Assembly (NCBI RefSeq): GCF_002118315.1
Contig: NZ_MTSZ01000002.1
Coordinates: forward strand, 620,001 to 684,000
DNA: 64,000 nucleotides
Origin: Kiloniella majae
Lineage (GTDB): Bacteria; Pseudomonadota; Alphaproteobacteria; Kiloniellales; Kiloniellaceae
Reading direction: 5' to 3'
Shown here: in pieces, positions 1 to 8,807 of the stretch
How positions within the stretch are numbered: the first letter of the stretch is position 1
Layout: every line of letters starts with the position of its first letter
The notes under the pieces: model-generated
Seen by the model: only the letters and a program-made list of their open reading frames with translations
Told to the model about the DNA's origin: nothing
Database searches by the model: none
Made by a program: the position numbers and the translations under genes

Positions 1-600
1 AGAACACTATGCCTTGCGGTCCTGTATCAAGGGGAAGCAAGTGGATATGAAATCAAGAAAGCGTTTAAAGAAGGAGCCTTCAGCCACTTCCAGGACGCCA
101 GTTTTGGTTCCATCTATCCCGCTCTTGGACGTCTTTCCACAGAGGGCCTCGTGGAGTGTACCCAGATGGCACAGGAAAAAAGACCAGATAAGAAAGTGTA
201 TAAACTGACGCAAAGCGGCGAAGACACACTTATTACAAGTCTTTTAGCCCCACCAACACCAGACAGATTTACCTCCGATTTTTTCTTTGTTCTATATTTT
301 GCCGAGCTTCTGCCCTTACCACAGGTCATCAAGCTACTGGATCAAAGAATTTCTTTTTATAAAGAAACCATAGAACGCATGACCCAATGCGACCCGGCAT
401 CCTTGCCCACCGGGCGTCGGCTTTGTCACGGTTTAGGTCTAACGGTTTACCAGAACTCACTCACATATTTAGAAGAAAACAAAGAACGTTTCATTACTGA
501 ACTCCGGTCTCAACATGAAACACCACGCACTTCGTCTCCCGATACAAAGACCAAAGACATAAATCTCAAGCAGATAGATACTAACAGGCACGCATCATGA
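1..600 (+). CDS. PadR family transcriptional regulator (5' partial)
   Basis: Open reading frame running in from the window edge; 199 residues are visible. The first residues (TLCLAVLYQGEASGYEIKKA) are the start of a PadR winged-helix domain, so only a handful of codons are missing. The wing follows as GSIYPALGRLSTEGLVE and then VYKLTQSG. The C-terminal part (roughly residues 95-165) is the helical dimerisation domain of this family. PadR proteins are usually ligand-responsive repressors. The stop codon overlaps the start of the adaptor gene by 4 nt (ATGA), so regulator and pump are translationally coupled and probably autoregulated. The ligand is not predictable. Family call is firm; the regulated target is inferred from context. 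Confidence 0.85.
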   Translation, partial: RTLCLAVLYQGEASGYEIKKAFKEGAFSHFQDASFGSIYPALGRLSTEGLVECTQMAQEKRPDKKVYKLTQSGEDTLITSLLAPPTPDRFTSDFFFVLYFAELLPLPQVIKLLDQRISFYKETIERMTQCDPASLPTGRRLCHGLGLTVYQNSLTYLEENKERFITELRSQHETPRTSSPDTKTKDINLKQIDTNRHAS

Positions 601-1754
601 AAGTTTCCTATTTACTCGCATTCGTACTCGCCGTCGGAACAGCTGGCTGGGTAATATCTGGACAATTGTCAGATGGCTCTGAAGCAGGTGAGGCAGGAAA
701 GCCAGAGATTAAAAAGCCCCCGGTAAACCTCTCTCGTGAAACCCAAACCCCCTCGGTGCGCGTGCAAACACAAACGGCTGTTCCCTATACGCGCTACCTG
801 ACTGTACGGGGCAGAACAGAAGCTTTACGGACCGTGGAAATAAAAAGCGAAGCCAGCGGCAAGATCATTGATCTCGCAATTGACAAAGGCGATACAATTG
901 AAGCGGGTAAGCTCATTGCCAAGCTCGACGTCAATGAGCGTTCTGCCAAAGTACAAGAGTTTAAAGCCCTGAAAGAGCAACGCGCTATTGAATATAAGGC
1001 AGCAAAACGCCTTTCGCAAAAAGGCTTTAAAGCTGAAACAAAGCTTGCAGCCAGCAAAGCAGCTCTTGAATCAGCACAAGCTGAATTAAGACGCGCACAA
1101 GTTGCCCTCTCGAATACGCTTATCCCTGCCCCCTTTACAGGTGTACTGAACAGTCGCGCTGTTGAAATTGGTGAATATGTTGATGTTGGCGACAAGATCG
1201 GCACCATCGTTGATCTGTCGACAATGCTTGTTGTTTCAGACGTAAGTGAAAGGCTGGTTCCCTTCATATCTGTAGGACACACAGCCAAAGTACGTTTAAT
1301 TACCGGACAAACAGTTGAAGGTAAGGTCAAATATATCGCTTCAATGGCTGATGCAAATACCCGTACCTTCCGTATTGAGGTTGCAGTTCCCAACCCTGAT
1401 CTGAAAATTTCGGATGGTATTACGGCAGAAACCGTACTTACACTTAACGATATGCAAGCCCATAAAGTGTCCCCCGGAATTCTCACGATTAATGCTAATG
1501 GCGCTATCGGGGTGAAGACTTTGGGCGAAAACAACAAGATTGAGTTCAAAGAAGCCAGTATTCTTGAAAACACAACCGACGGCTTGTGGCTTGGTGGTCT
1601 GCCGAAAGAGGTAACTTTTGTTGTTATCGGACAAGAGTTGATCAAAGATGGGCAAGAGGTGAAGGCAATTGATGCCGATACCCTTAAAGAATTAAATCCT
1701 GAAATACCTTCTGAGCAGACACAAGAAACTGCATCCGGAGCAGCTCAGTCATGA
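597..1754 (+). CDS. RND efflux periplasmic adaptor (membrane fusion protein)
   Basis: 385 residues. An N-terminal hydrophobic anchor (about 4-22) is followed by the HlyD/AcrA-type layout. The first lipoyl half (about 78-115) contains EASGKIIDLAIDKGDTIEAG. A coiled-coil hairpin spans about 115-170, and the second lipoyl half (about 175-205) contains PAPFTGVLNSRAVEIGEYV. A beta-barrel and membrane-proximal domain complete it. It bridges the inner-membrane RND pump to an outer-membrane channel; no TolC-type gene is in the window. Starts inside the PadR stop (ATGA) and overlaps the pump gene by 4 nt, giving a tight three-gene operon. Substrate unknown. Confidence 0.92.
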   Translation: MKVSYLLAFVLAVGTAGWVISGQLSDGSEAGEAGKPEIKKPPVNLSRETQTPSVRVQTQTAVPYTRYLTVRGRTEALRTVEIKSEASGKIIDLAIDKGDTIEAGKLIAKLDVNERSAKVQEFKALKEQRAIEYKAAKRLSQKGFKAETKLAASKAALESAQAELRRAQVALSNTLIPAPFTGVLNSRAVEIGEYVDVGDKIGTIVDLSTMLVVSDVSERLVPFISVGHTAKVRLITGQTVEGKVKYIASMADANTRTFRIEVAVPNPDLKISDGITAETVLTLNDMQAHKVSPGILTINANGAIGVKTLGENNKIEFKEASILENTTDGLWLGGLPKEVTFVVIGQELIKDGQEVKAIDADTLKELNPEIPSEQTQETASGAAQS

Positions 1755-4700
1755 CAAATATCATCTCAGGCGCCTTAGGACGGTCACGTACCGTAATACT
1801 TGGACTCATCCTTATTCTTATTGCCGGGGCAGTGTCTTACGTCACCATTCCGAAAGAAGATAACCCAGACATCACCATTCCGATCATCTACGTCAGCATG
1901 CACCACGAAGGTATTTCGCCTGTTGATGCTGAGCGCCTGTTGCTGAAACCAATGGAAAAAGAGCTTCGCAGTATCGAGGGTGTGAAGGAGATGCGCTCAA
2001 GCTCATTTCTGGGTGGTGGAAACGTCGTTATGGAATTCGAGGCTGGCTCCGATATTGACCTCGCATTGACAGATGTCAGGGAAAAAGTCGATATCGCCAA
2101 AGCCGAACTGCCTGATGATGCAGATGAACCCACCGTACATGAGGTTAATCTCAGTCTGTTCCCTATTCTTGTAGTTAATCTGTCCGGGGATGTACCTGAA
2201 AGAGCTTTGCTTGCCATTGCCAAGGACTTACAAAACAAGTTGGAAGCCATTCCTAATGTACTGGAAGCCAAGTTGGTTGGGGATCGGGATGAATTGATCG
2301 AGATTGTCGTCGATCCTCTTATCCTTGAAAGCTACAACCTTGATGCCAACGATATTATCACTGCTGTTGGCAAATCAAACCTTGTTGTTGCCGCCGGATC
2401 ACTGGATACCGGCCAAGGACGTTTTGCTATTCAGGTTCCCGGTCTGTTTGAAGACACAACAGATATTTTGAATATGCCCGTAAAGGTCAATGGCGATGCC
2501 GTTGTCCGGGTAAAAGATATCGGAATTTTGCGTAAAACGTTCAAAGACACAACAGAATATGCCCGCGTAAATAACAAACCCGCTTTGACCATGGAAATAT
2601 CAAAACGGACGGGTACCAATATTATTGAAACGATCGAGCAGGTACGTGCGGTTGTAAGCCAGCAGCAGGTGCTATGGCCGGATGCAATTGACGTTTCTTA
2701 CAGCCAGGATCAATCTACTGGCATTCGTACCATGTTACAGGACCTGCAAAATAACGTCTTGTCTGCCATCATCTTGGTGATGATTGTCGTTGTTGCCGCC
2801 CTGGGTTTCAGATCTTCCATTCTCGTGGGTATCGCAATACCCGGATCTTTCCTTGCATCTATTATGATCCTGCACGCCGCAGGCTTAACCGTAAACGTTG
2901 TTGTTCTCTTTAGCTTGATCCTATCAGTCGGTATGCTCGTGGATGGGGCGATCGTTGTCACTGAGTTTGCCGATAGAAAGATGAGCGAAGGCCTGCACAG
3001 AAGAGAAGCTTACAAACAAGCAAGTCTTCGTATGGCATGGCCGATCATAGCCTCTACTGCGACGACACTCGCCGCTTTTGCCCCTCTCATATTCTGGCCC
3101 GGCATTATGGGTGAATTTATGAAATTCATGCCTATTACCCTCATTGCAACGCTGAGTGCTTCTTTGGTCATGGCTTTGATTGTAGTTCCAACAATTGGTG
3201 GCTTAATCGGCAAAGCTGGTGGTGCTGCTGATAAAAAATCCATGGAAAATTTGGCCGCATCTGAAGCTGGGGACTTAACCGCTGTAACAGGCTTTACCGG
3301 TCTTTATATCAAGCTGATGCATCTGGTCTTAAAAATTCCGGGAACTATTGCAACCCTGACTTTTGCGTCTCTTATTGGCGTCATCATGCTTTACAGCAAT
3401 TTTGGTAAAGGTGTCGAGTTTTTCCCGGACATTGAGCCAGACAATGCCGTTTTGCAGGTACGTGCGCAGGGCAACATGTCGATTGATGAGCGAGACCACC
3501 TCGTAAAACAGGTCGAACAAATTGTCCTGGACCTCCAAAATGAAAAGCATGAACTGCATAATATCTATGTCAGCACAAATGCAGAAAGTACGACAAACAA
3601 AGATCAGCCTGAAGACGTAATCGGCAACATCCAGATGGAGTTTACCGATTGGTTCAATCGTCGCCCAGCTGATGAAATTCTTGCGGATATTCGCACCAGG
3701 ACAGCTGTCTTGGGTGGTATTTCTGTTGAGCCCCGAAAAGAAGACAAAGGTCCGTCATCGGGCAAGCCAATTCAAATCGAGATTGCATCCGTTGAACCAA
3801 GCCTTGTGTATCCTTGGGCAACAATAGTTGCCAATCATCTAAGAGAAGCAAACGGTTTTGTCGATATTGAAGATGGTTTACCCGTCCCCGGCATTGAATG
3901 GCGTATTGACGTTGACCGTGCCCAAGCGGCTAAATTCGGGGCGGACATTGCCCTGATCGGTAGTTACATCCGAATGGTCACCAATGGGATGAAGCTGGGC
4001 AGCTACCGCCCAGATGATAGCGATGAAGAAATTGATCTTGTTGTGCGCCTCCCCCGGAACAACCGGAATATTGAGCACTTGGATCAAATCAAAATTCAAA
4101 CCAATGTTGGCTTGATCCCCATATCCAACTTCATCACGCGTACAGCCGCCCCGAAAGTCGGCGTGATCAACCGCGTAGATGGTCAACGGGTAGCAACAGT
4201 AAAATCAGATATCGCACCAGGGATACTCGCGGATGATAAAGTCAAAGAGCTAACAGAATGGATGTTATCTCAGGAACTTGACCCGAGAGTAACGATCCAA
4301 TTCAAGGGAGAAAACCAAGACCAAAAAGAGTCTCAGGACTTCCTGGTAAAAGCTTTTGGTGTCGCCCTCTTTATGATCGCGATTATCCTTGTTACTCAAT
4401 TCAACAGTTTTTATAGCGCCTTCCTTATCCTATCCGCTGTAATCATGTCGACCATCGGGGTCTTGATTGGTCTGCTGATTACGGATCAGCCCTTTGGTAT
4501 TGTTATGTCAGGGATCGGTGTGATTGCGCTGGCGGGTATTGTTGTGAACAACAATATCGTTCTGATTGATACCTTTGATTATGTCTCGACAAAATTCAAA
4601 GATCAAAAAGAGGCAATCATTCGTACAGGTGCACAACGCCTAAGGCCGGTGATGCTGACAACAATCACAACCATCCTTGGCTTAATGCCAATGGTTCTGG

Positions 4701-4957
4701 CAACCAATATTGATCTGATCAACAGAACAATCCAGGTTGGTGCCCCTTCTACCCAATGGTGGACACAGCTTGCCACAGCGATTGCATTTGGCCTTTGCTT
4801 TGCGACCATCCTCACACTTGTGATCACCCCCTGCTCTTTGATGGTAAGGGTGAACAGTCGCAATCTTGTAAAGAGGATTAAAGCAAAATTTAAGAAGGAT
4901 AATGCACCATCTGACCCACCGATATCAGATGATGAAAAGGCTATGCCAGCCGAATAA
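1751..4957 (+). CDS. RND efflux transporter permease (AcrB/MdtB-like)
   Basis: 1068 residues, the usual length for a 12-TM resistance-nodulation-division pump. The N-terminus has the family signature VTIPKEDNPDITIP, two large periplasmic loops follow TM1 and TM7, and the TM4 and TM10 relay segments are recognisable. In TM4 the AcrB Asp-Asp pair appears as Asp398-Gly399 (LVDGAIVV). At the AcrB relay Lys of TM10 the sequence reads NNN (933-935, VVNNNIVLIDTF). It is therefore a non-HAE1-like branch with a reduced proton relay. It ends in a charged cytoplasmic tail. Proton-driven export of an unknown substrate is the family role. Followed by a strong terminator. Confidence 0.93.
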   Translation: MTNIISGALGRSRTVILGLILILIAGAVSYVTIPKEDNPDITIPIIYVSMHHEGISPVDAERLLLKPMEKELRSIEGVKEMRSSSFLGGGNVVMEFEAGSDIDLALTDVREKVDIAKAELPDDADEPTVHEVNLSLFPILVVNLSGDVPERALLAIAKDLQNKLEAIPNVLEAKLVGDRDELIEIVVDPLILESYNLDANDIITAVGKSNLVVAAGSLDTGQGRFAIQVPGLFEDTTDILNMPVKVNGDAVVRVKDIGILRKTFKDTTEYARVNNKPALTMEISKRTGTNIIETIEQVRAVVSQQQVLWPDAIDVSYSQDQSTGIRTMLQDLQNNVLSAIILVMIVVVAALGFRSSILVGIAIPGSFLASIMILHAAGLTVNVVVLFSLILSVGMLVDGAIVVTEFADRKMSEGLHRREAYKQASLRMAWPIIASTATTLAAFAPLIFWPGIMGEFMKFMPITLIATLSASLVMALIVVPTIGGLIGKAGGAADKKSMENLAASEAGDLTAVTGFTGLYIKLMHLVLKIPGTIATLTFASLIGVIMLYSNFGKGVEFFPDIEPDNAVLQVRAQGNMSIDERDHLVKQVEQIVLDLQNEKHELHNIYVSTNAESTTNKDQPEDVIGNIQMEFTDWFNRRPADEILADIRTRTAVLGGISVEPRKEDKGPSSGKPIQIEIASVEPSLVYPWATIVANHLREANGFVDIEDGLPVPGIEWRIDVDRAQAAKFGADIALIGSYIRMVTNGMKLGSYRPDDSDEEIDLVVRLPRNNRNIEHLDQIKIQTNVGLIPISNFITRTAAPKVGVINRVDGQRVATVKSDIAPGILADDKVKELTEWMLSQELDPRVTIQFKGENQDQKESQDFLVKAFGVALFMIAIILVTQFNSFYSAFLILSAVIMSTIGVLIGLLITDQPFGIVMSGIGVIALAGIVVNNNIVLIDTFDYVSTKFKDQKEAIIRTGAQRLRPVMLTTITTILGLMPMVLATNIDLINRTIQVGAPSTQWWTQLATAIAFGLCFATILTLVITPCSLMVRVNSRNLVKRIKAKFKKDNAPSDPPISDDEKAMPAE

Positions 4958-4984
4958 AATGAATAGCTATTTATCTTAAGAAGA

Positions 4985-5012
4985 AAGCCGGCACTTATTG
5001 CCGGCTTTTTTT
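4985..5012. terminator. Bidirectional Rho-independent terminator
   Basis: Nine-bp perfect stem AAGCCGGCA / TGCCGGCTT with a 5-nt loop, followed by a T run on the plus strand. It lies between the convergent RND pump gene and the CDP-alcohol phosphatidyltransferase gene. The minus-strand side has a weaker pyrimidine tail, so it mainly ends the efflux operon. Confidence 0.9.
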
Positions 5013-5621
5013 CTAATCATCAAAAAGACTTAAGGCTGCGTGTATTCTGAAACTTGTCGTAAGCCAGCACAGACCACCAAAAGTCCATGCCATTAAAGCA
5101 AACTTATCCGGCCAAAGACATAGAGCAAGAAAAAGCACAATAGTCTCGGTACCCTCGGTCAAACCTCCAAGGTAGTAAATACTTTTTTTACCGCGTATAT
5201 CAGTGGATATATTTTTTTTGGCGGCAACAATTGCAAAAGATAAAAAGGACGCCCCTGTCCCCATAAAGGAAAAAATAAGAAAAGCCGCCGCCAGGCTATT
5301 TTCTTCAGGCATTGCCAAGGCAAAGCCAAAAACAACTGCAGAATAGAAAATAAAGTCCAGCGTGATATCAAGATACCCCCCCAGATCGGTGATACCCTGT
5401 TTTCTTGCAACAGCTCCATCCAAGCCGTCACACAAACGATTAAAAGCAATGGCTGCTATGGCCAAATAATATGATTGGGTGGCGAGTGCGGGAATGACAA
5501 TCATTCCGCCAATAAACCCTATCCATGTTATTTGATTAGCACCAAGCCCGGAACGCGAAAGAACCTCCCCTACTTTATCAAGGGGAGGATCAATTTTTGC
5601 TCTCATCCAGGCATCAAACAT
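5013..5621 (-). CDS. CDP-alcohol phosphatidyltransferase family protein
   Basis: 202 residues with several hydrophobic helices. The metal-binding CDP-OH motif is intact: Asp65, Asp68-Gly69, Ala72-Arg73, Gly81, Asp85 and Asp89. The enzyme class transfers a phosphatidyl group from CDP-diacylglycerol to an alcohol at the inner membrane. It sits 14 nt downstream of pssA in the same operon, so it belongs to phospholipid synthesis. The acceptor (glycerol-3-phosphate, inositol phosphate, another lipid) cannot be told from sequence. It is distinct from pssA, which has its own copy of the motif. Confidence 0.85.
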   Translation of the reverse strand: MFDAWMRAKIDPPLDKVGEVLSRSGLGANQITWIGFIGGMIVIPALATQSYYLAIAAIAFNRLCDGLDGAVARKQGITDLGGYLDITLDFIFYSAVVFGFALAMPEENSLAAAFLIFSFMGTGASFLSFAIVAAKKNISTDIRGKKSIYYLGGLTEGTETIVLFLALCLWPDKFALMAWTFGGLCWLTTSFRIHAALSLFDD

Positions 5622-5635
5622 AACGTGCCTGAAAC

Positions 5636-6460
5636 TTATTCTTTTTTAGAAGTCGTATCGCCACTTGATGTGTTTGTGTCTTCTGGCTCTTTACCTTCTT
5701 GGGCCAGCATCTTCTTGCGTGTTGCCTGATAAGAAAATTGCGCCAGAATGATAGAAACCAAATATCCAACACCAGCAACACTTAGGAACACCCATGGCGT
5801 GCTGTATAGGAACATTATGCAAACAGCAAAGCCTAGTAATACAAGACCAACATATCGCCTTGGAATACGAATGCGTTTGGATGAATAGGTCGGAATCGTA
5901 CTGACAAAAAGTGCGCCCACAGCAACCAAAACCACGCCATTCAAAATAGAAGAACGAAGAATATCGTCGCCCAATTCAAACGACAGAACAACCGGGATAA
6001 GCACAAGTCCCGCGCCGCAGGGTGCAGGAATACCAGTGAAAAACTTGGACGCCCACGGTGGCGGATTTTCATCCAGCAAACTGGTATTAAATCGGGCCAA
6101 CCGCATACCGCAACAAACAGCAAAGAATAGAGATACAGCCCAGGCAAGCCCGCCCGTACCATCCATTGCCCAGAGATAAATAACCAACGAAGGAACAACA
6201 CCGAAGTTTACAAAGTCGGCAAGTGAATCAAGTTGTGCACCAAACTCACTTGTTCCCTTCATCAAGCGGGCCACAGGACCATCCAAGCCATCAAGGATCA
6301 TTGCTACAACGATACCGATAACAGCCAGCTTCCAGTTACTTTCAAGCGCCGCACGGATTGCAGATAAACCTGAACAAAGTGCCATCAACGTAATGGCGTT
6401 TGGTATCAGACGATTTACAGAAAATCCATGAAGTCGACGACGGCGCTTGAGACCAGACAT
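5636..6460 (-). CDS. pssA: CDP-diacylglycerol--serine O-phosphatidyltransferase
   Basis: 274 residues. Makes phosphatidylserine from CDP-diacylglycerol and L-serine at the inner membrane. The complete CDP-OH motif is visible: Asp57, Asp60-Gly61, Ala64-Arg65, Gly74, Asp78 and Asp82. It sits in the typical PssA segment FGAQLDSLADFVNFGVVP and is followed by membrane helices. The start codon directly abuts the stop of psd, the order found in many alphaproteobacteria. The charged C-terminal tail (from about residue 245) is extra and probably cytosolic. Product feeds straight into the Psd step encoded upstream. Confidence 0.95.
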   Translation of the reverse strand: MSGLKRRRRLHGFSVNRLIPNAITLMALCSGLSAIRAALESNWKLAVIGIVVAMILDGLDGPVARLMKGTSEFGAQLDSLADFVNFGVVPSLVIYLWAMDGTGGLAWAVSLFFAVCCGMRLARFNTSLLDENPPPWASKFFTGIPAPCGAGLVLIPVVLSFELGDDILRSSILNGVVLVAVGALFVSTIPTYSSKRIRIPRRYVGLVLLGFAVCIMFLYSTPWVFLSVAGVGYLVSIILAQFSYQATRKKMLAQEGKEPEDTNTSSGDTTSKKE

Positions 6461-7159
6461 TTAGCGTACCTCTGTTTCGCGTTGTGCTTCATCGGACAGA
6501 AGATCGGCGATCACAGTTTCGCCACCAATCATTTGCTGCCCAACAGAAACAAGAGGAGCAACCCCGTCCGGGAGGTAGATATCGGTACGGCTACCAAAGC
6601 GGATAAGACCAAAACGCTCACCAGTTTTTACTTCCTGATCCAACGTCAGATTACAAATAATCCGACGGGCGATCAGGCCTGCGATCTGCACAAAAGCAAT
6701 CTCTTTGCCATCACTTGTTTCCATTTTGACCGACATCCGCTCGTTCAACTCGGAAGCTTTATCAAGAGCCGCATTTAGAAACGCGCCGTGATGATAAGCC
6801 AATTCAGTGATTTTACCCGCTGTAGGAACACGGTTTACGTGAACATCAAAGACACTCAAAAATACGGAAACCCGCATCATAGGCTCTGTTCCCATGTTTA
6901 ATTCAGCAGGGGGAACAGCGGTCTCAACTGCGCTGACATGCCCATCAGCAGGACTGACAACAAGTCCTTCACGCACAGGTGTTTGTCTTTCCGGATCGCG
7001 GAAGAAGTAAGTACAGAATGCTGCAATGATTAGCCCAACAATGGCCAGAGGCTTCCATATCAGAGCAAATCCAACACTCAGCGCAAGAGCGCCACCAACA
7101 AAAGGCCAACCAGCTTTATTAATAGGCACTAGAATGTGCTTCAGCACTGCCGTCTCCAT
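6461..7159 (-). CDS. psd: Phosphatidylserine decarboxylase proenzyme
   Basis: 232 residues, the short form of the enzyme. Converts phosphatidylserine to phosphatidylethanolamine using a pyruvoyl group made by self-cleavage. The cleavage site is Gly189-Ser190 in RFGSRTDIYLP. The other conserved elements are SPADGHV (Asp72) and FDVHVNRVP (His107). Two hydrophobic segments lie near the N-terminus (about 18-52), typical of the membrane-associated short family. First gene of the psd-pssA-phosphatidyltransferase operon. Confidence 0.95.
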   Translation of the reverse strand: METAVLKHILVPINKAGWPFVGGALALSVGFALIWKPLAIVGLIIAAFCTYFFRDPERQTPVREGLVVSPADGHVSAVETAVPPAELNMGTEPMMRVSVFLSVFDVHVNRVPTAGKITELAYHHGAFLNAALDKASELNERMSVKMETSDGKEIAFVQIAGLIARRIICNLTLDQEVKTGERFGLIRFGSRTDIYLPDGVAPLVSVGQQMIGGETVIADLLSDEAQRETEVR

Positions 7160-7226
7160 TCAATAATTCAACAATTTGTGGCACAAACCTGCACTTAAGA
7201 CATGCGCCGTATATAACATGTGGGCT

Positions 7227-7241
7227 GTAATACTGTATTAC
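7227..7241. promoter_or_regulatory. Palindrome upstream of psd (possible operator)
   Basis: GTAATAC-T-GTATTAC is a perfect 7-bp inverted repeat with a one-base centre. It lies about 70 bp before the psd start and after the end of the LysM gene. Its shape is that of a dimeric repressor site. No cognate regulator is identifiable in the window. Confidence 0.35.
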
Positions 7242-7297
7242 GAAGACCAATGTAAGGTATTTTCCACAAAACTCTTAATTTTACATCAAACCGTTGC

Positions 7298-8494
7298 TTA
7301 ATTATCCTTAGGCAAGACAAAGATTTGCCCGGGATAAATCAGATCCGGGTTTCTGATTTGGTCTTGATTACGATCAAAAATGACCGCATAACGCGCACCT
7401 TCACCATAGATAGCACGAGAAATCCGCCACAGACTATTCCCTGGCTGGACAGTTACAACGCGCTCATCAGGTCGGGATTCAACTTTACCAGATCGAGAAA
7501 AAGGGATTTCGACACGGGCTATTACTTTTCCTTCACCATCAACCTGATCAATTCTTAACTGGTGAAGACCTTCCTGCACTTTTTTCTCTGCCTCGACAAC
7601 CCAACGGCCTTCTTCATCAGTTACGCCCTGACCAACAAACTCGTTATTCAAATAGCCAACAACTTTTTGTCCCGGCTGTGATGTGCCCCCAATAACAGTT
7701 TGTCCCACATCGTCATAATCCACACTATCCAGCGCCAAGTCTCCATCCTTGATACCTTCATCTTCAACCTTTTCAGGAAGCTGGATCACTTTTGATACGC
7801 CTCCCTTTTCCTCGGGAACCAGAACGGCAAGCGCGGATTTATCTCCAACAGGGACATCTACAATTGCGACATCCGAAGATTTTAGTTTAACGCCCTCTTC
7901 TTCCTTATTCACCTGCAGGCCGAGTTCATGAGTCCCCGGAGCCAGTGGTGTTTCCAATACGTATGCCCACTGTCCATTCTCATCAGCCTCTACACTTCCC
8001 AGTAGCGTTGTGCCATCCACAATACGGACATCACTACCCGCCGGGGCTCTGCCCGCAAGCACAGTATCACCTGTTTTTTCTACCCTGATCACATCAAAAG
8101 AAAGAGATGAATCAACAATAACAGCAGCCTTTTGTTCGCCATTGGCGTCTGTCTCTTCAGAAGCCTCTGATTCATTTTCAACAGTTGGTTCTGGAGAGCT
8201 TTGACTTTCACTTGAAGCAACAGAAGCAGAAGGATCGACCTCACTAGCTTGCTCTGATTCACTTGACGTTACGGCCTCGCTTGAGGAAGCTTCTGCTTCA
8301 GAAGCATCTCCCCCAGTGTCTGGAGTTTTCCCATTAAGCTTTTTTACAACCTTCTTAGGTGCATCTGTCGAAGTGCTTGTATTATCGCTCACAACAGTAG
8401 GTTCAGGGTCATCATCCAAGGCATACCAAACCGAGACGCTTCCCCCAATCAGGATGAATGCAGTTACAAGAGAAACAACGAGGGTACGGCTCAA
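7298..8494 (-). CDS. LysM and Ig-like domain envelope protein
   Basis: 398 residues. One N-terminal membrane anchor or uncleaved signal (about 5-27) is followed by a long acidic Ser/Glu-rich linker (about 30-125). Two Ig-like/carbohydrate-binding-like beta domains follow (about 128-220 and 245-330), each with a GQWAYVLE or GRWVVEAE signature. The C-terminal LysM domain (about 345-395) has VTVQPGNSLWRISRAIYGEG and ends YPGQIFVLP. LysM binds peptidoglycan, so this is a tethered periplasmic protein. Similar proteins are common in alphaproteobacteria without a defined function. The low-complexity linker is its odd feature. Confidence 0.82.
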   Translation of the reverse strand: MSRTLVVSLVTAFILIGGSVSVWYALDDDPEPTVVSDNTSTSTDAPKKVVKKLNGKTPDTGGDASEAEASSSEAVTSSESEQASEVDPSASVASSESQSSPEPTVENESEASEETDANGEQKAAVIVDSSLSFDVIRVEKTGDTVLAGRAPAGSDVRIVDGTTLLGSVEADENGQWAYVLETPLAPGTHELGLQVNKEEEGVKLKSSDVAIVDVPVGDKSALAVLVPEEKGGVSKVIQLPEKVEDEGIKDGDLALDSVDYDDVGQTVIGGTSQPGQKVVGYLNNEFVGQGVTDEEGRWVVEAEKKVQEGLHQLRIDQVDGEGKVIARVEIPFSRSGKVESRPDERVVTVQPGNSLWRISRAIYGEGARYAVIFDRNQDQIRNPDLIYPGQIFVLPKDN

Positions 8495-8807
8495 AAATGC
8501 CTCCTTAGGGCTTTTATAATAACAACAAAATCTCTACCGCCAAAAGCAGGTGGGAAATAATTCCCGCAGACTAACATTCTTATGACTCTAGGTTAAGTCC
8601 TTATGGGAAAAGAACAAGAGTTATGACAAATTTTAGGCGATAAAAATTTCCAAGATTACCAGCATAACTCTGTTTTTCCCTGATCATTGCCATTACTCAA
8701 ACTAAAGATATAATGAAACCGTCGGCACGTTGGATAGGGATTAAATCTCGCTATCTACGTGCCGTTTTGCAAATTTGCACAAAAATAATAATAAAAGGAA
8801 TTCAACG
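8495..8807. other. Divergent intergenic region, LysM gene / LOG gene
   Basis: 313 bp without a gene. It must hold the promoters of both flanking genes, but no clear -35/-10 pair stands out. It contains the hairpin listed separately at 8723-8764 and the palindrome GCAAATTTGC at 8769-8778. Nothing else is recognised. Confidence 0.5.
8723..8768 (+). terminator. Terminator-like hairpin in the leader of the LOG gene
   Basis: An outer stem CGGCACGT / ACGTGCCG (8723-8730 with 8757-8764) encloses an inner stem GATAG / CTATC, and the structure is followed by TTTTG. It ends about 40 nt before the LOG start codon with no gene immediately upstream on this strand. It is therefore either a leader attenuator or the end of a small RNA. 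The structure is seen; the function is inferred. Confidence 0.4.

Noticed and set aside
794-1645. Long antisense frame (283 codons) opposite the RND adaptor gene
   Set aside because: Shadow of a well-supported gene; Ser/Leu-rich translation without family features or a ribosome site.
4985-5012. GCCGGC hairpin as a REP-type repeat
   Set aside because: Sits exactly between convergent stops with a T tract, so it is a terminator.
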